Translations under genes and position numbers: made by a program
Shown here: positions 48,683-59,622 of the stretch, in pieces
Layout of the letters: each line of letters opens with the position of its first letter
Numbering within the stretch: the first letter of the stretch is position 1
The notes under the pieces: generated by a model
What the model saw: the letters and a program-made list of their open reading frames with translations, nothing else
The model's database searches: none
Told to the model about the DNA's origin: nothing
Assembly (NCBI RefSeq): GCF_018691265.1
Contig: NW_024881301.1
Span: forward strand, 14,940,752 to 15,004,751
Length of the DNA: 64,000 bases
Reading direction: 5' to 3'
From: Tyto alba
Lineage: Eukaryota > Chordata > Aves > Strigiformes > Tytonidae

Positions 48683-48688
48683 AATAAA
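48683..48688 (+). promoter_or_regulatory. Polyadenylation signal of the candidate LTR
   Basis: AATAAA in GAAAAAATAAAAGTTG, 357 bp after the TATA box, followed by a GTTTTTGAATTG stretch. Confidence 0.55.
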
Positions 48689-48792
48689 AGTTGAAGTTTT
48701 TGAATTGAAGAATCCCTGGTGTTGTTTCACCTTAATCCTGACCTGGGAATCAGTGAATCTGGGTCACTGTCCTGAGAAATTGGGATGTGACA

Positions 48793-51700
48793 GTATGATG
48801 TGGGTTTGTTTGGTTGTGTCATTTTTTTGAAAAAGCACGACATTGTTGAAACATGTTCTGCTAGTCTTCTATACTCATTTGGTAGATGGGAAAATGTGAC
48901 ACAAAGATGAAATGATACCACATCACATAAGAAAGCCATGTTAAATCTGGAAATGAAACAATGATCAGTTTTCTCGTTCCATCCTTTAAACCCCAAATTC
49001 CCTCAACAGATTCAAAACGTAGTAGCGTAACTGTTTAAATGGCTATTCCACATTAAAATTCTACAGAACAAATAGAATTAAACAACCATACTGAGACAAA
49101 AGGAGAGAGTTGGACTAATTTGAACATGCTTCTTTGCTTTAGGATTTGAAGTAATCCCCAGTAGCATTGTACCCTTTGGGGAAAAAGGGGACCCCCTGCA
49201 TTTTAAGTGACAAGAATAAATTAAAAGCAACTTTTAATCCAAATTTAAGTGAAATGTACCAATGGGGTAAAAGTGCAATGAAGAAAGTTAAACACAAGAG
49301 GGAAATTACAGCAGAATATTATAATAAGGAAGAGGAGAATTAATAATGAGAAAAAAAAAACAAACCACAACTGATATATTTCTTCTATGGTATTCACTCA
49401 CGTTTTCCCTATTGATCACATCTTACAAGTACTTTTACCTCCACCATGTCACACGTTAGGTGAAAGCAAGGCTTGGGACATGTTATTACTGCTTGCAACA
49501 TCTGGTCCCTAACATGTTCTTCTTTGATCAAGAGTACGTCATGTGTTATAGTGAAGCAGATTGCATAGTTCATCCTTACTGAACTTTCACCCTCAGGACA
49601 TCATGTGAAAGGCAAACTCCATCTGCCTCAGAGAAACCAAAAATAATCTGAAATGTAGAAATTCACCGTGGTCATGACAAGAATTAGTATTAAAAGAAGA
49701 CTTAGAAATAAACTTGTGCTGCACTTATAAAAGCAGATCAGGCTTCTTTTTTGCAGATGATGGTCTGAAAATTTTCCTCCATCTTGCATCACTTTGCCTC
49801 CTATATTTTGCAAGTTTTTGATGAAGTGTGTGGGTTACAGCCTGGAGCCAGGCATAACATGTAGCAGGTATTGCACAATCTTGTTCCTGTAATTAGATGG
49901 CACTTCAATTACATACAAGTCAATCAACACTTTTACCACAGCTTCCAAAACTAGAAAGCCAGTTTCCTGCCTCACTTTTCTCTGTTCAGAACTAATTCAG
50001 AGGTTTTTATCTCAGAGTTGCAGAGGAAATCCAGGGATGGGTGCAGCCCTGGGGTGAGTGGGAACCCTGATGCCTCTCTATGTCCTGTGTCAGGCCATAT
50101 GGCAGGGGTGTGCCTGTCACTCTGCAAGTCATAATGTGCCTCCTTAGTTCAGGAACAAACCAAGGGGAAAGGCTGGGGCTCCATCTCCCTTCCTTGATGT
50201 CCCAGTGCTGATGCCATTAGCATGTCTAGTTCAGCACAGCAGTTCCTCCTGCTCCTCTGAGCCTGGAGTTTGGGTCAGGGTGCCAGAGAGGAATAACACT
50301 GAGAAAGGGAAACAGATGGGAGCTAATGCTTCCCCACAAAATATCCACTTAAACTGATCTGGCTTATTTTGTGTGTTGGGATGTCAAGAACCCTGACATG
50401 TGAAGCAATGGGAAACACAGAACCAGTTACCACAGCATTATAAGTTTACCATCTGAGCTACAGCACTTATTAGTTTGAATGCTTTCAAGTCATGTCAGTC
50501 CTTGGTAATTTGACTTACATTAGTTTTTAATGAAATAGGAAAAAATCATGCACATCAAAAATACCTGGAAATCAGCTGATGTGGTAACATGATTATGTAT
50601 CTGGGGTCATCTGTACAATAAAATGCAGTGCTAAACTCTGTTTCATACTGAGATTTCACTTTGTTGTATACTGAACTTGGACTTAGTGAACACCAGTGAA
50701 GTCTTCCTGTTAGATGGATGAAATGTTAGAAAGTTATATGCTTTTCCCACACGTTCTTGAGCTGAAACCTGTTGGATTTCCTACATTTTTCATCAGGCTC
50801 CTTAAAGCACATACTTAAGTGAAATCAATCATTCCCATCATTTATGCTAGGTCTAATTTGCCCTTGGATATTTGCACTTCCTCAAGCATTTCTGTGGGAA
50901 CTGTTGTTAGGGAAAAGGAGGCACAGACATACAGGATTACTCAGTGCATGTATTCCTGATATCTAAACCTCTTCTTCCTCCCCAGTGAACGATGCTTAAA
51001 CTCAAGTGAACAAAAACCTCAGCAGAGTGAGAGGTTTCTTTTGGATATGGACCCCCATGAAGGCCTCGAGTTAAAACTGTGCCTTCCTAGTAGGAGGAGT
51101 AGATTCTATTCTAGTAATTTTGATCCAGTTGTGAATTATTTCCAAAACAGAAAAGAAGGTGATTAAAAAACTTCAAGGGATAGCTTATGAATTTAAATGT
51201 TTTGCAAAACACTCCCATTAGAGAAAAAAAAATAGATGATAAAATGTCATACAAGGTCTATTTCAGAGTGTTTCAATGCAAGACTAATGTAACCTTTTTC
51301 ACTCGAGATTTTACTAATCAATAGCTACATCAGCAATAAATGTTGACTATTTTTCATGCAAAACTTATAAATATTTATACTACCGAAGCACAAATATAGT
51401 TTAATATCATATTCTATATGGTCTTTTTAAAAGTTAAATAATATGGTGCTTGCATCCTTCAAAAAGTTCAAATTAAGGTGGATAAAATGGATTAAAAAAA
51501 GAATACTATGTAAGTTTTTTAGAAATTTCCTTAGAATTGTGAGATGAAGTGGCTTCTTTAGCAGAGGCCTGGGTTCCATGATGCTGCATTCATTTCCACA
51601 GAACCATATAAGGAAAAAAAGACAATATTTCATCCTGTACTCAAGCAGCTATAGTGGTAAGTTAAACAAGAATTTTGTTATATATTGTTCACTTCAAACA

Positions 51701-54700
51701 TGTTGAACATTTTCTTGCTTGCTTCTTATGTTCAAAATGGTGCTAGCAGAAGCAGCTGAAAAGCAATCATTTGTATGATCAAATTCTAAATTAAAAAAAA
51801 TAAATAATGTCAGATTTAAGTGATAGCTTATGCACATTAAGCTGAAATGGAGCTGTTAATAATTCCAATCAATTTCTCATTACATTATTTGTCAATGGAC
51901 CAGTAATGAGAACACTGTTTTTTCCTGTACTCAGGTCTAGTAAATTAAGTTAAACAACAGGTGTTGAACAGATGTTCTCATTATTTTAGTGACTTGATTT
52001 CTGGTTAGACTCAAAGTTGTTTTACATGACTAAGTGTTGCATCACTCTTTCTGTGACAGATAAAGTATCTGAAAGCATCAACACTCAAAATCTTATTACC
52101 AGAAACAGTTTTATAAAATTTTGGTGTGGTAAATGGACACATAACTTCTCTATTTTTTTTTTTTTTAATAAAAAACATCATATCGACGAAATGATAGTAG
52201 TAAATGCTTCCACTCGAATGTAACATTCCAAGACCAAAGTTTCCTCATATCATTTTATGTGTTACACTCTAATAAATACTGAACATTTTTTTCTTTAGAT
52301 TTTCCATTTTATCAAGGTCATGGAAAGATTCTGAACTCATCATCACAGTGATATTTTATTATGTGAACTACAGTACAAATTAGATACTCACCAGGGCTGC
52401 ACAGGTTTAGACAGTCAATACTCAGAACAACGATGTGGTATTACCCTGTGATAACATAACTACAGTGCTGAGAGATGAGCATCAACATAAAAGTATTTAA
52501 TGAAGGGTTTATGGCTCCATTAACACCTTGTCCCCATCTCCCCAAATATAAATCTGCACCTCCCATTTAGGATTGTTTTTATTGTAACCTTTCTCCCTGC
52601 TATATACCAGCAATGTCCTGCTTGGATCCCTTTGCCTCCTCCTTACTGGGTTGACAGCTTCTGCAGCTGGTGGCCTCTTCATTTCCTAGGAAGTGGCTTG
52701 GCTCAGCCCCTGCGGCTGCTGTACCAGCTGTGCACCTGGGCAGAGCACTTGTTTGGTCTGGCATCTTGGAGAAGGAGTGGTATCTAATAGCATATTCTCC
52801 AGCAGCAGTTGCCTCCAATCACACCAACCTTTTCATTGTAGCCCAGGAAATATGATTTTGTCCTGAGTTGTAACACGTACAAACCAGGCTTTGTACTGAT
52901 CCAATAGTTCAGGGTCTCGGGGCTTATCAAAGCTTGCCATGTCCACAGCTGGGTTCAGCCTGGTTTACCAGTTACCGAGAGGGGCAGTGCCCATGGGGTC
53001 TCCTGTTTTAGCTTTATCCTCTGATCCCTGATATGATGCCATCCTGACCAAGCCAGAGAGTCTGTGGGTGACAAACAGCAGCCCTTGAGGGGAGCTGGGC
53101 CTGGGGGGAGGCAAATGTGCCACCCTGGCTTTAGCTGGGAGCCCCTGAGAAGTAAGCTGGGGCTATGAGCAAAAAATATTTGAAATGAAACACAAATTTA
53201 TCCCAAGTCTGAGGAGGAAGAAAACCCCATTGCAGACATAGTACTCCTCCCAGCAGAAAACCTAGGATGCCAGTAACTTGAAGCAAATCCCTCTTTTTAG
53301 TCTTTTTGGGAAAGACTGAAACCATCAGCCTTGTGACCCTGATGAACGCTGGAAGGGTGAGCATCACAGCAGAGAAAAGGGAGAGAAACTGGTGAGTGTT
53401 TTTTTATAACAATTTAAACTGTATTACGAATGAGGTTTTTTGTATTAATTTGGTCTATGGCTATTACTAACATTGTAACTGGACTCATAATTATTCATAG
53501 TATCTTGATTAAGCTGTTCATATTTTAGTCAGGGCAATAATAAATTCTTGTCTCCATACAGTAGGATTTCTTCCCCTCTACCCATAAAAAGATTTTGGGT
53601 ATACAAGTACTCAAGGACACTCTTTTTATCCAAGGATGTTTTCCTGTCTAAGAGGTGAGGATACAGGCATGTTCATGACATGACCTTAGGCACTGGTGCA
53701 CATTTGTTTTTTTTTCTGCATTGGGGATTGATTTTTGGGTCTTACATGTCATAATTACAGCAACTTGAGAGATCTACTTACTTACGTGGGCAGGGGAACC
53801 CCCCACACAGCAAGAAATCCTTATTGATGCCAGTTAGGGGCTTTGATACACAGGCAAAGATTTTTTTCATATGAAAATACCTATTTAGACAGCTCTACCC
53901 TAGGCATTTTTTTCTAACCCCCCAAGTATTTTTTAGAATGTCCTGTAATTATTTAGCAACAATTATATCTTCTTCAGCTTTTAAGCATACTATATGCTGG
54001 CTTATGTATCTAGTATTTTGTATTTCACGTCAAGCCCAAATATCACAATTTATGAAACTTCTCTGTACATTGTTCAGAAATTAATATGAAAATGTACAAT
54101 TATCTTTTGTTAATAAAAGTTAGAAGTGCCTGAAAAAGAAATTCAGCAATTCAAGCTCAAACTTTAGTTGTGGTAATTCAGTTGCAATTATAGAATTGTA
54201 GATTGAATCTGCAATTATTTTAATCTGGAACTATCCCAGACCTTGTTCAGCTCTAAACATGATCAAGGATAAAATACTGTGAAAGTAAATCTCCTCTCAA
54301 CACATGCAATTCCAAAATAAACCATAGTTTTCAGAGTCAGCTGCTCTGAACTGCCCAGAGCCAAACAAAGCCAGAACATAAATTATATTGTATCAATTTC
54401 TTAAAAGAGTTTCCTCGGTTACCTTTACCTCTTTCAGCTACAGACCATCTGTGCCTATAATCTTCATTTCTCCCTCTAGCCTGTGGCTGCTTTACGAGCC
54501 TTAAAAGCAAATGGAAGGTTTGCAACCACTATTTCTGGCCGGGGGTTAAGTGATTCCTTTGGTTTCTCATCCTACTTTCCTTGATGAATTATTATGACAT
54601 TTCTGGTTCAAAATGTAAATTTTTAGGTTATATGAACCAGTTAATACAGAACAAAAAAGAAATCATGTTTATGTTACAAATACCATGCAAGAGGATCTCA

Positions 54701-57700
54701 GTGATTAAACTTGAATTAACCCCAAACCCATATGTGCACCTAAGAATGAACTTTTGTTTCCCTCTAATATTAATTAAAATATAGTTCCAATAACTGCAGA
54801 AATGTCCATGATCTGTTTCACTGTTTGAGCTGTTTTGAACAAACAGCTAATATAAAGGACTACCATGTGGAAGGATCAAGTGAATGCATAGCCTTTCTCG
54901 CTGCAACAGCACTAAACTAGTTACTCAATTATGTGAAATTCAGGAAAGCACAGTGGGTGTAACCATGGTTGCAGAGTGCTAAAATCCAACTCTGCTGTTG
55001 GGTTCCAGGAGACAGGTATTTTCTCTGATGCCAAACTGCTGTGTCACACAGTATGATTTAAGAAACAAAGTTCATTAACTTGTATAGAGAAAAAGGTAAC
55101 AACTGAATTCAATGGATGCTAACATCCAGTAGGTAATCAAAATGATTGAGGACAGAAACCAGAGAAAGACGATTTATTGTATCTGACATGTGGGTCACAT
55201 ACATGATATTTGGCAGCAGCCATCTTCAGACTAGCAGGTGAAATGATGTCAGAAATTCTGGCAAATATCGGTGCATGGAAAATTGTTGTCTTAGCATGTG
55301 GTATTCCTTTGTCTCAGCCAAGGGAACATACATTACTAGGCTGTCCGTCAATGGTACAGCAAAGACAATTCAAGCAGAAGCAATTAAGACTTCCTTTTTT
55401 TGAGAAAAGGATATCCCAAGATAAGTTAAAACCTGGTATTGTTCTGAGGTGAATGCACCAATTAATTTTCTGCCATTTTCATGCTGTCACTCTGGTTTAA
55501 TTTCACCTAACTTGCCAAGGACATTAGTGGAGAAAATAAAACAAGGAGAAAAAGAGAAGGAAGTAGTGCTTTGGAAGTCCTTTCAACAACCAGAGAGTAT
55601 ATGGTAATGACTCTCAGAGCTGTCGTTAAACTGACCTCCACTGAGAAAGCATATATCAGTGAACAATTTACCATGTCTTAGATACTATTTTGGGGGAGGG
55701 AATTCCAGTGTGATTACTGTTCCCCTGCTCAACCAAAGGTTAACTGATCAATGTTTTTTAGCCAGTTTCCTTCTTGTATTGGTCATAATTATTGTGCTTA
55801 CCCTTTGACTGAGGGCATGAAAAGGCTAAAGCTGTTATACTAAATCAGACAGAAACAGGTGAATTAAGACCAATGAAACCAGAACTTTTTCCTTTCCTAC
55901 TCACAGGCACATCTATCTACATTAGCGAAGTGGCAGATAATGTGTGTGTAAGGGACAAAGAGAGAAATAGTGGAAGAGCTTATTTACCTATGTATATTTC
56001 CCATGTATGTATTTTGTAGTGTCTCTATTTCAGAAACAACATCCAAACCTAACTGCAAGCCAGCTGGACTTCAGAATACAGACCAGCACAGCCTAGCTGA
56101 CTGAGGGTGGAAAATGTATCCCCTCTGAGAAATGAATGTCCCAAAGAACAAAGAAATGGAGAGGCAAACACACAGGATTATGTAAGTTCCTGTAGTCTAA
56201 ATCTCTGGTGCTGTCTCATCTTTCTCTTGGTGCCTGAATAGTTGGCATGATGAGTCCACAGAGGCTGCAGCATCCTGCTGTGCTGTTTTTAGCTATGCTG
56301 CAAACTGTGGTGGAGCAAGCAGAAAAATTGTGCTGGTCTGAAGACTGCATAAACTAATTTTAGAACCAGCTTGGAAGGGAAGGATGTGGTTTACAGCAAC
56401 AAGGTTGTGTTGTTACACTACTCTAGCATCAACACATTATAAGTATCTTTCACTATTATTTTTACATAAAGTAAAGTCTTATTTTGTATTGACCAGGGAC
56501 ACAGTAGAAAATGAAATTGAAACAATATTTTTCAGTGAAACCTGATAATTCTGAATTGGGAGAGGGTGTTCTCACTTGTAAAGAAGAAATAAATATAAAT
56601 CATGAAGAGTATGTATCCTACCTGTATTAAACAAATATGTACTGATATTTCCTTTGGTGCTCCTCATTCTCTTCTTGCTATAAGCTTAATTTCTGAGCAG
56701 TCAGTCAGAGAGAAGTCTGTGAACCTCTAGATATATCTAGATCTTCCCCTTCCTTTAACCTCTTCCACTTAATGCCTCTTACAGGGCAAATGGATGCTCA
56801 CAGGGCCCTTTCAGTTTGTATGTAAAGACTTTACAGATATTGAAACAGCTCAGAGTATACAAGAGCTTCCCTCCAAAATATTTAGTACCTTTGGAGTACC
56901 TACAGATCAAGGGATGACTGCTCAAAGGTAATTCTCTATTAATTTATATATCTTTCATGCCAATTTATTTTCTCCAAAACAGTAAATTATGAAAACATTC
57001 AGAATGCATTTTAGAACAGATGAAACAAATAAAAACCACCTTTTTTGTTGTTGTTGTTGTTGTCTGCTTCAATATTTATATTTATTTTAAGTCTTTTATT
57101 TTGCTTTAGGGAAAAAAAAGATATTTGAGACTTGACTGACAGCAAGTTTAATTCTGCAGAAGACATATCAGAAAAATAACATTTCCACATTCTCCACATA
57201 ACTGATCTCAAATACCTAAAATGTATTATTCATCTAATAATCACTTGTGACAGTACATCTCACATATGAGCCATATGTCAGATGTCCTAAGTTCCTAGAC
57301 TGCCCAGAATATTGTGATGATTACTCATATATTTCTTCAGAACTAAGAGCATGAATTTTTAGAGCTTGCACTGAAGCATATGCTGCCTAAACAGAATTGT
57401 TCTGCATCCTCATCTCATGCGTTGTGGACAGAGATTGCTTCCACATTCCATAGTTATCATAACATAAATTTGGCTCTCTACAAACTGAATGTTTTCAGGC
57501 TACTATGCTGACAGTGTAAGCAGAAAGGTTTTGAAGGTAATAAAATACTGAATCTCCATTCATGCTATCCCTTGGTCCTGACTGCTTTATGATCATATAA
57601 TTTATTGTACAACATAATTAACTGCTTTTACACCTCTTTCAGTATTTTATGCCCTGTTACTTCATTTATTCTTTGAAAACATTTTTATAATTTCATCATA

Positions 57701-57764
57701 AAATAAAATGACTGGTTCTCACACATCTAGAAAAGAGGCTTGCAGAAAAATTTTTAATTAACAA
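48793..57764. other. Gene-free AT-rich DNA
   Basis: Nearly 9 kb without a recognisable gene or repeat family. Patches of more balanced composition occur at about 50020-50300 and 52600-53400. Their frames (72 codons minus, 61 plus, 78 minus) match no domain that I know. Low-complexity elements: a T-run near 52150-52162 and a (TTG)6 tract at 57045-57062. Confidence 0.5.
57045..57062. repeat. (TTG)6 microsatellite
   Basis: Six TTG units after a T-run; short and simple. Confidence 0.9.
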
Positions 57765-58015
57765 TAATTAGTTGATGTTTGCATGGTGCTTTGCTGAAAG
57801 CATAAATGAGGTGATTATTTATGTTATCATATTACCAATGGACTGATATTGATATCCTTTCTGGAGAGTACTGAGAAATCTGATTCTATATCATTTTTTT
57901 CAAAGACTAGGGATATGAAACAAGAGCTAGTTGGTCAAAGAACTTTTTTCAACTTGCCCAAACTAGCTTCTAACATACATAGAAATCAGGACTGAAGACC
58001 AGAGTCAGGATATAT
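57765..58015 (+). mobile_element. Possible MIR-type SINE relic
   Basis: TTTGCATGGTGCTTTGCTGAAAG near 57778 and CAACTTGCCCAAACTAGC with AAATCAGGACTGAAGACCAG near 57950-58000 resemble, in order, the body and the 'taacttgcccaaggtcacac ... gggattcaaacccag' region of MIR/CORE-SINEs, which are present as ancient relics in amniotes. The match is weak, with no tRNA-like A/B box visible. Treat it as a hint. Confidence 0.25.
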
Positions 58016-59038
58016 GGCTGCTTTTGAACAGAGATAAATGCACTAGCATCTGAATTTAGCTGTGTTTGTTGCAGGACACCAGCAGAGAAACCTGGTGTTT
58101 CAGTACCCTTGGATGCCTCAGCTTTGCTTGTTAATCTGTGTCTCATGAGATACAGAGAGTTTTAGAATATAAGCTAAAACTATTGACAGGCCAGCAGGAA
58201 TCTTTTGAGCTACACATCTTGTGATTTACAGTCTGGAACTTGGTTTCCATCTTTGTAAGTTTTTTTTTTTTTTCATCGGATGTCTTAGGTGTCCAAAATT
58301 TTCTTTTAAGAAGTAATTAGTACAGTGAAGGCCCTTCTATTAGCTAATGTACCAATTATTTACATTACTCAAAAAGGATCTAGAAAATTGAGACTCATTA
58401 TCCTCTCTGTCTGGGGACAGTCCAACCCACAAATCCTTAGCTAGGGTACAGCTTCCATTCTGGCAGCTATTTTGCATGTACATAAGACCAGATTGTCGTT
58501 CTGGAGTTATGCTTTGGCACACTAATAACTCAGAGTCCTCTGGAAGAGAAAAGTAAGCAATTGAGGGAATGTCAACAGACCTAAACCTGTATACCTAGTC
58601 TTTAGGAATTCAGCAGGGAAAGAAGACAGCTGGTTTTCAAAAAGAGGAAAATTTTACCTACCTATCCTTCACTATGGCACTAAACACTAGCTTATGGGGG
58701 AGAGCTGAAGTGCCACTTGTGCCTTGCTTTCTGTGTTATATATAATGCTCACTCTCATAAACTGTGGTAAATATTTTCAGAGTAGGCTCATCACATCAAG
58801 CAGATTCCCAAGCAGAAGAGGAGTACATTGCTACTTCATCTGTGAATCCTGAAATATGGAGTGTGAGACTTGTTCTGAGTTACCCAGCATAGCTACAGCT
58901 GAAGCGTGGCAGAGTCAAAGGGGTGCTGGAGGTGCCTGGGCACCCTGCATGCATAGCCGGAACAGCTTGATTTCAGTGCTGCAATGAGTCTGCTCTGACT
59001 GTGACAGTGATGTAGTGCTAGGTCTTGTCGTGATCTTA
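58016..59038. other. Gene-free DNA
   Basis: Nothing recognised apart from a T-run of about 15 near 58259-58273. Confidence 0.5.
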
Positions 59039-59090
59039 GGTTCTGTTGCAGAGTCTCTCAAAATAGATGAGGCAGGTACTCAAAATGGGA

Positions 59091-59096
59091 TTTATT
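59091..59096 (-). promoter_or_regulatory. LTR polyadenylation signal AATAAA
   Basis: TTTATT on the plus strand, in GATTTATTCTAATC, gives AATAAA on the minus strand near the LTR 3' end. Confidence 0.6.
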
Positions 59097-59598
59097 CTAA
59101 TCAAAATTGTTTAGCACTGACAAACTTTAGTAAACTACAGGTTTAGATGTCTGTCAAACGGAACAAATACTACACAGCTGACTTAAGCTGAAGTTTAGGG
59201 ATGATGACCCAAAATGCACAATCACTCACCCAGTAATGTGAGGGCTCTCACCCTCAGGGAGTTACCTTGGGTGGCATCCCAATCCAAAGGGATTCTCCAA
59301 CCACAGACCCTCTTCTCTGAGGAGGACTGGCTCAATTTGCCTTCCAGCAGGGCTCCATTCATACCCTAGTCAAATCTGACCTGTGGTCAAATATAGTCAG
59401 TGGTCTAGAAACTTCTCTTGACCAAGGCTTTACACTGGCTGAGGGTCGTGTCTGTCGACCAAAAGGTCTTGCCTCTCCTTTCCCTCCAGTGAAGAGTGTA
59501 CTTGACCACAGTCACTACAGTGCTGGGAAGCTCAACCCCTAAACTGTGGCTTCTAGTTTTAACGCTTTCAGCTGTTGAGAAGTTTCGGACTTTATAGG

Positions 59599-59614
59599 GG
59601 CAGGTGCACCTGCC
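59599..59614. repeat. 16-bp perfect palindrome GGCAGGTGCACCTGCC
   Basis: The sequence equals its own reverse complement and contains two CAGGTG/CACCTG E-boxes overlapping at GTGCAC. It begins three bases inside the 5' end of the minus-strand LTR. It could bind bHLH or ZEB/SNAIL-type factors as a pair of sites; this is inferred from sequence only. Confidence 0.9.
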
Positions 59615-59622
59615 ACAGGTTC

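Larger units (their letters stand above)
47889..48792 (+). mobile_element. Candidate solo LTR of an avian ERV (about 904 bp)
   Basis: The stretch starts TGTGACAGTCC and ends GGGATGTGACA (TG...CA). The flanking 5-mers TTATG and GTATG differ by one base, as in an aged target duplication. Plus-strand signals are correctly ordered: TATAAAAG at 48326-48333 and AATAAA at 48683-48688, about 105 bp before the end. The R region is pyrimidine-rich (48420-48490) and then G/T-rich with repeated GGCTTGTTGG/GGCTTGTCAGG-like words. No internal retroviral region adjoins. The edges rest on the imperfect duplication and could be wrong; the presence of an LTR promoter/terminator pair is better supported. Confidence 0.6.
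59044..59617 (-). mobile_element. Probable solo LTR of an avian ERV (574 bp)
   Basis: On the minus strand the element starts TGTGGCAGGTGCACCTGCC and ends GAGACTCTGCAACA, with TGT...ACA ends. It is flanked by a perfect 5-bp repeat GGTTC at 59039-59043 and 59618-59622. AATAAA on the minus strand (plus 59091-59096) lies about 50 bp from the 3' end. A CTATAAAG box (plus 59590-59597) lies only about 20 bp from the proposed 5' end, which would make U3 unusually short; either the TATA is not the promoter or the true left end on the minus strand lies further right. The terminal 16-bp palindrome GGCAGGTGCACCTGCC is striking. No internal region adjoins. Confidence 0.68.

Noticed and set aside
59026..59617. 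Alternative LTR edge at TGTCGTGATC (59026)
   Set aside because: No matching target duplication of GGTCT could be found next to a CA on the right side; the edge at 59044 has a perfect one.
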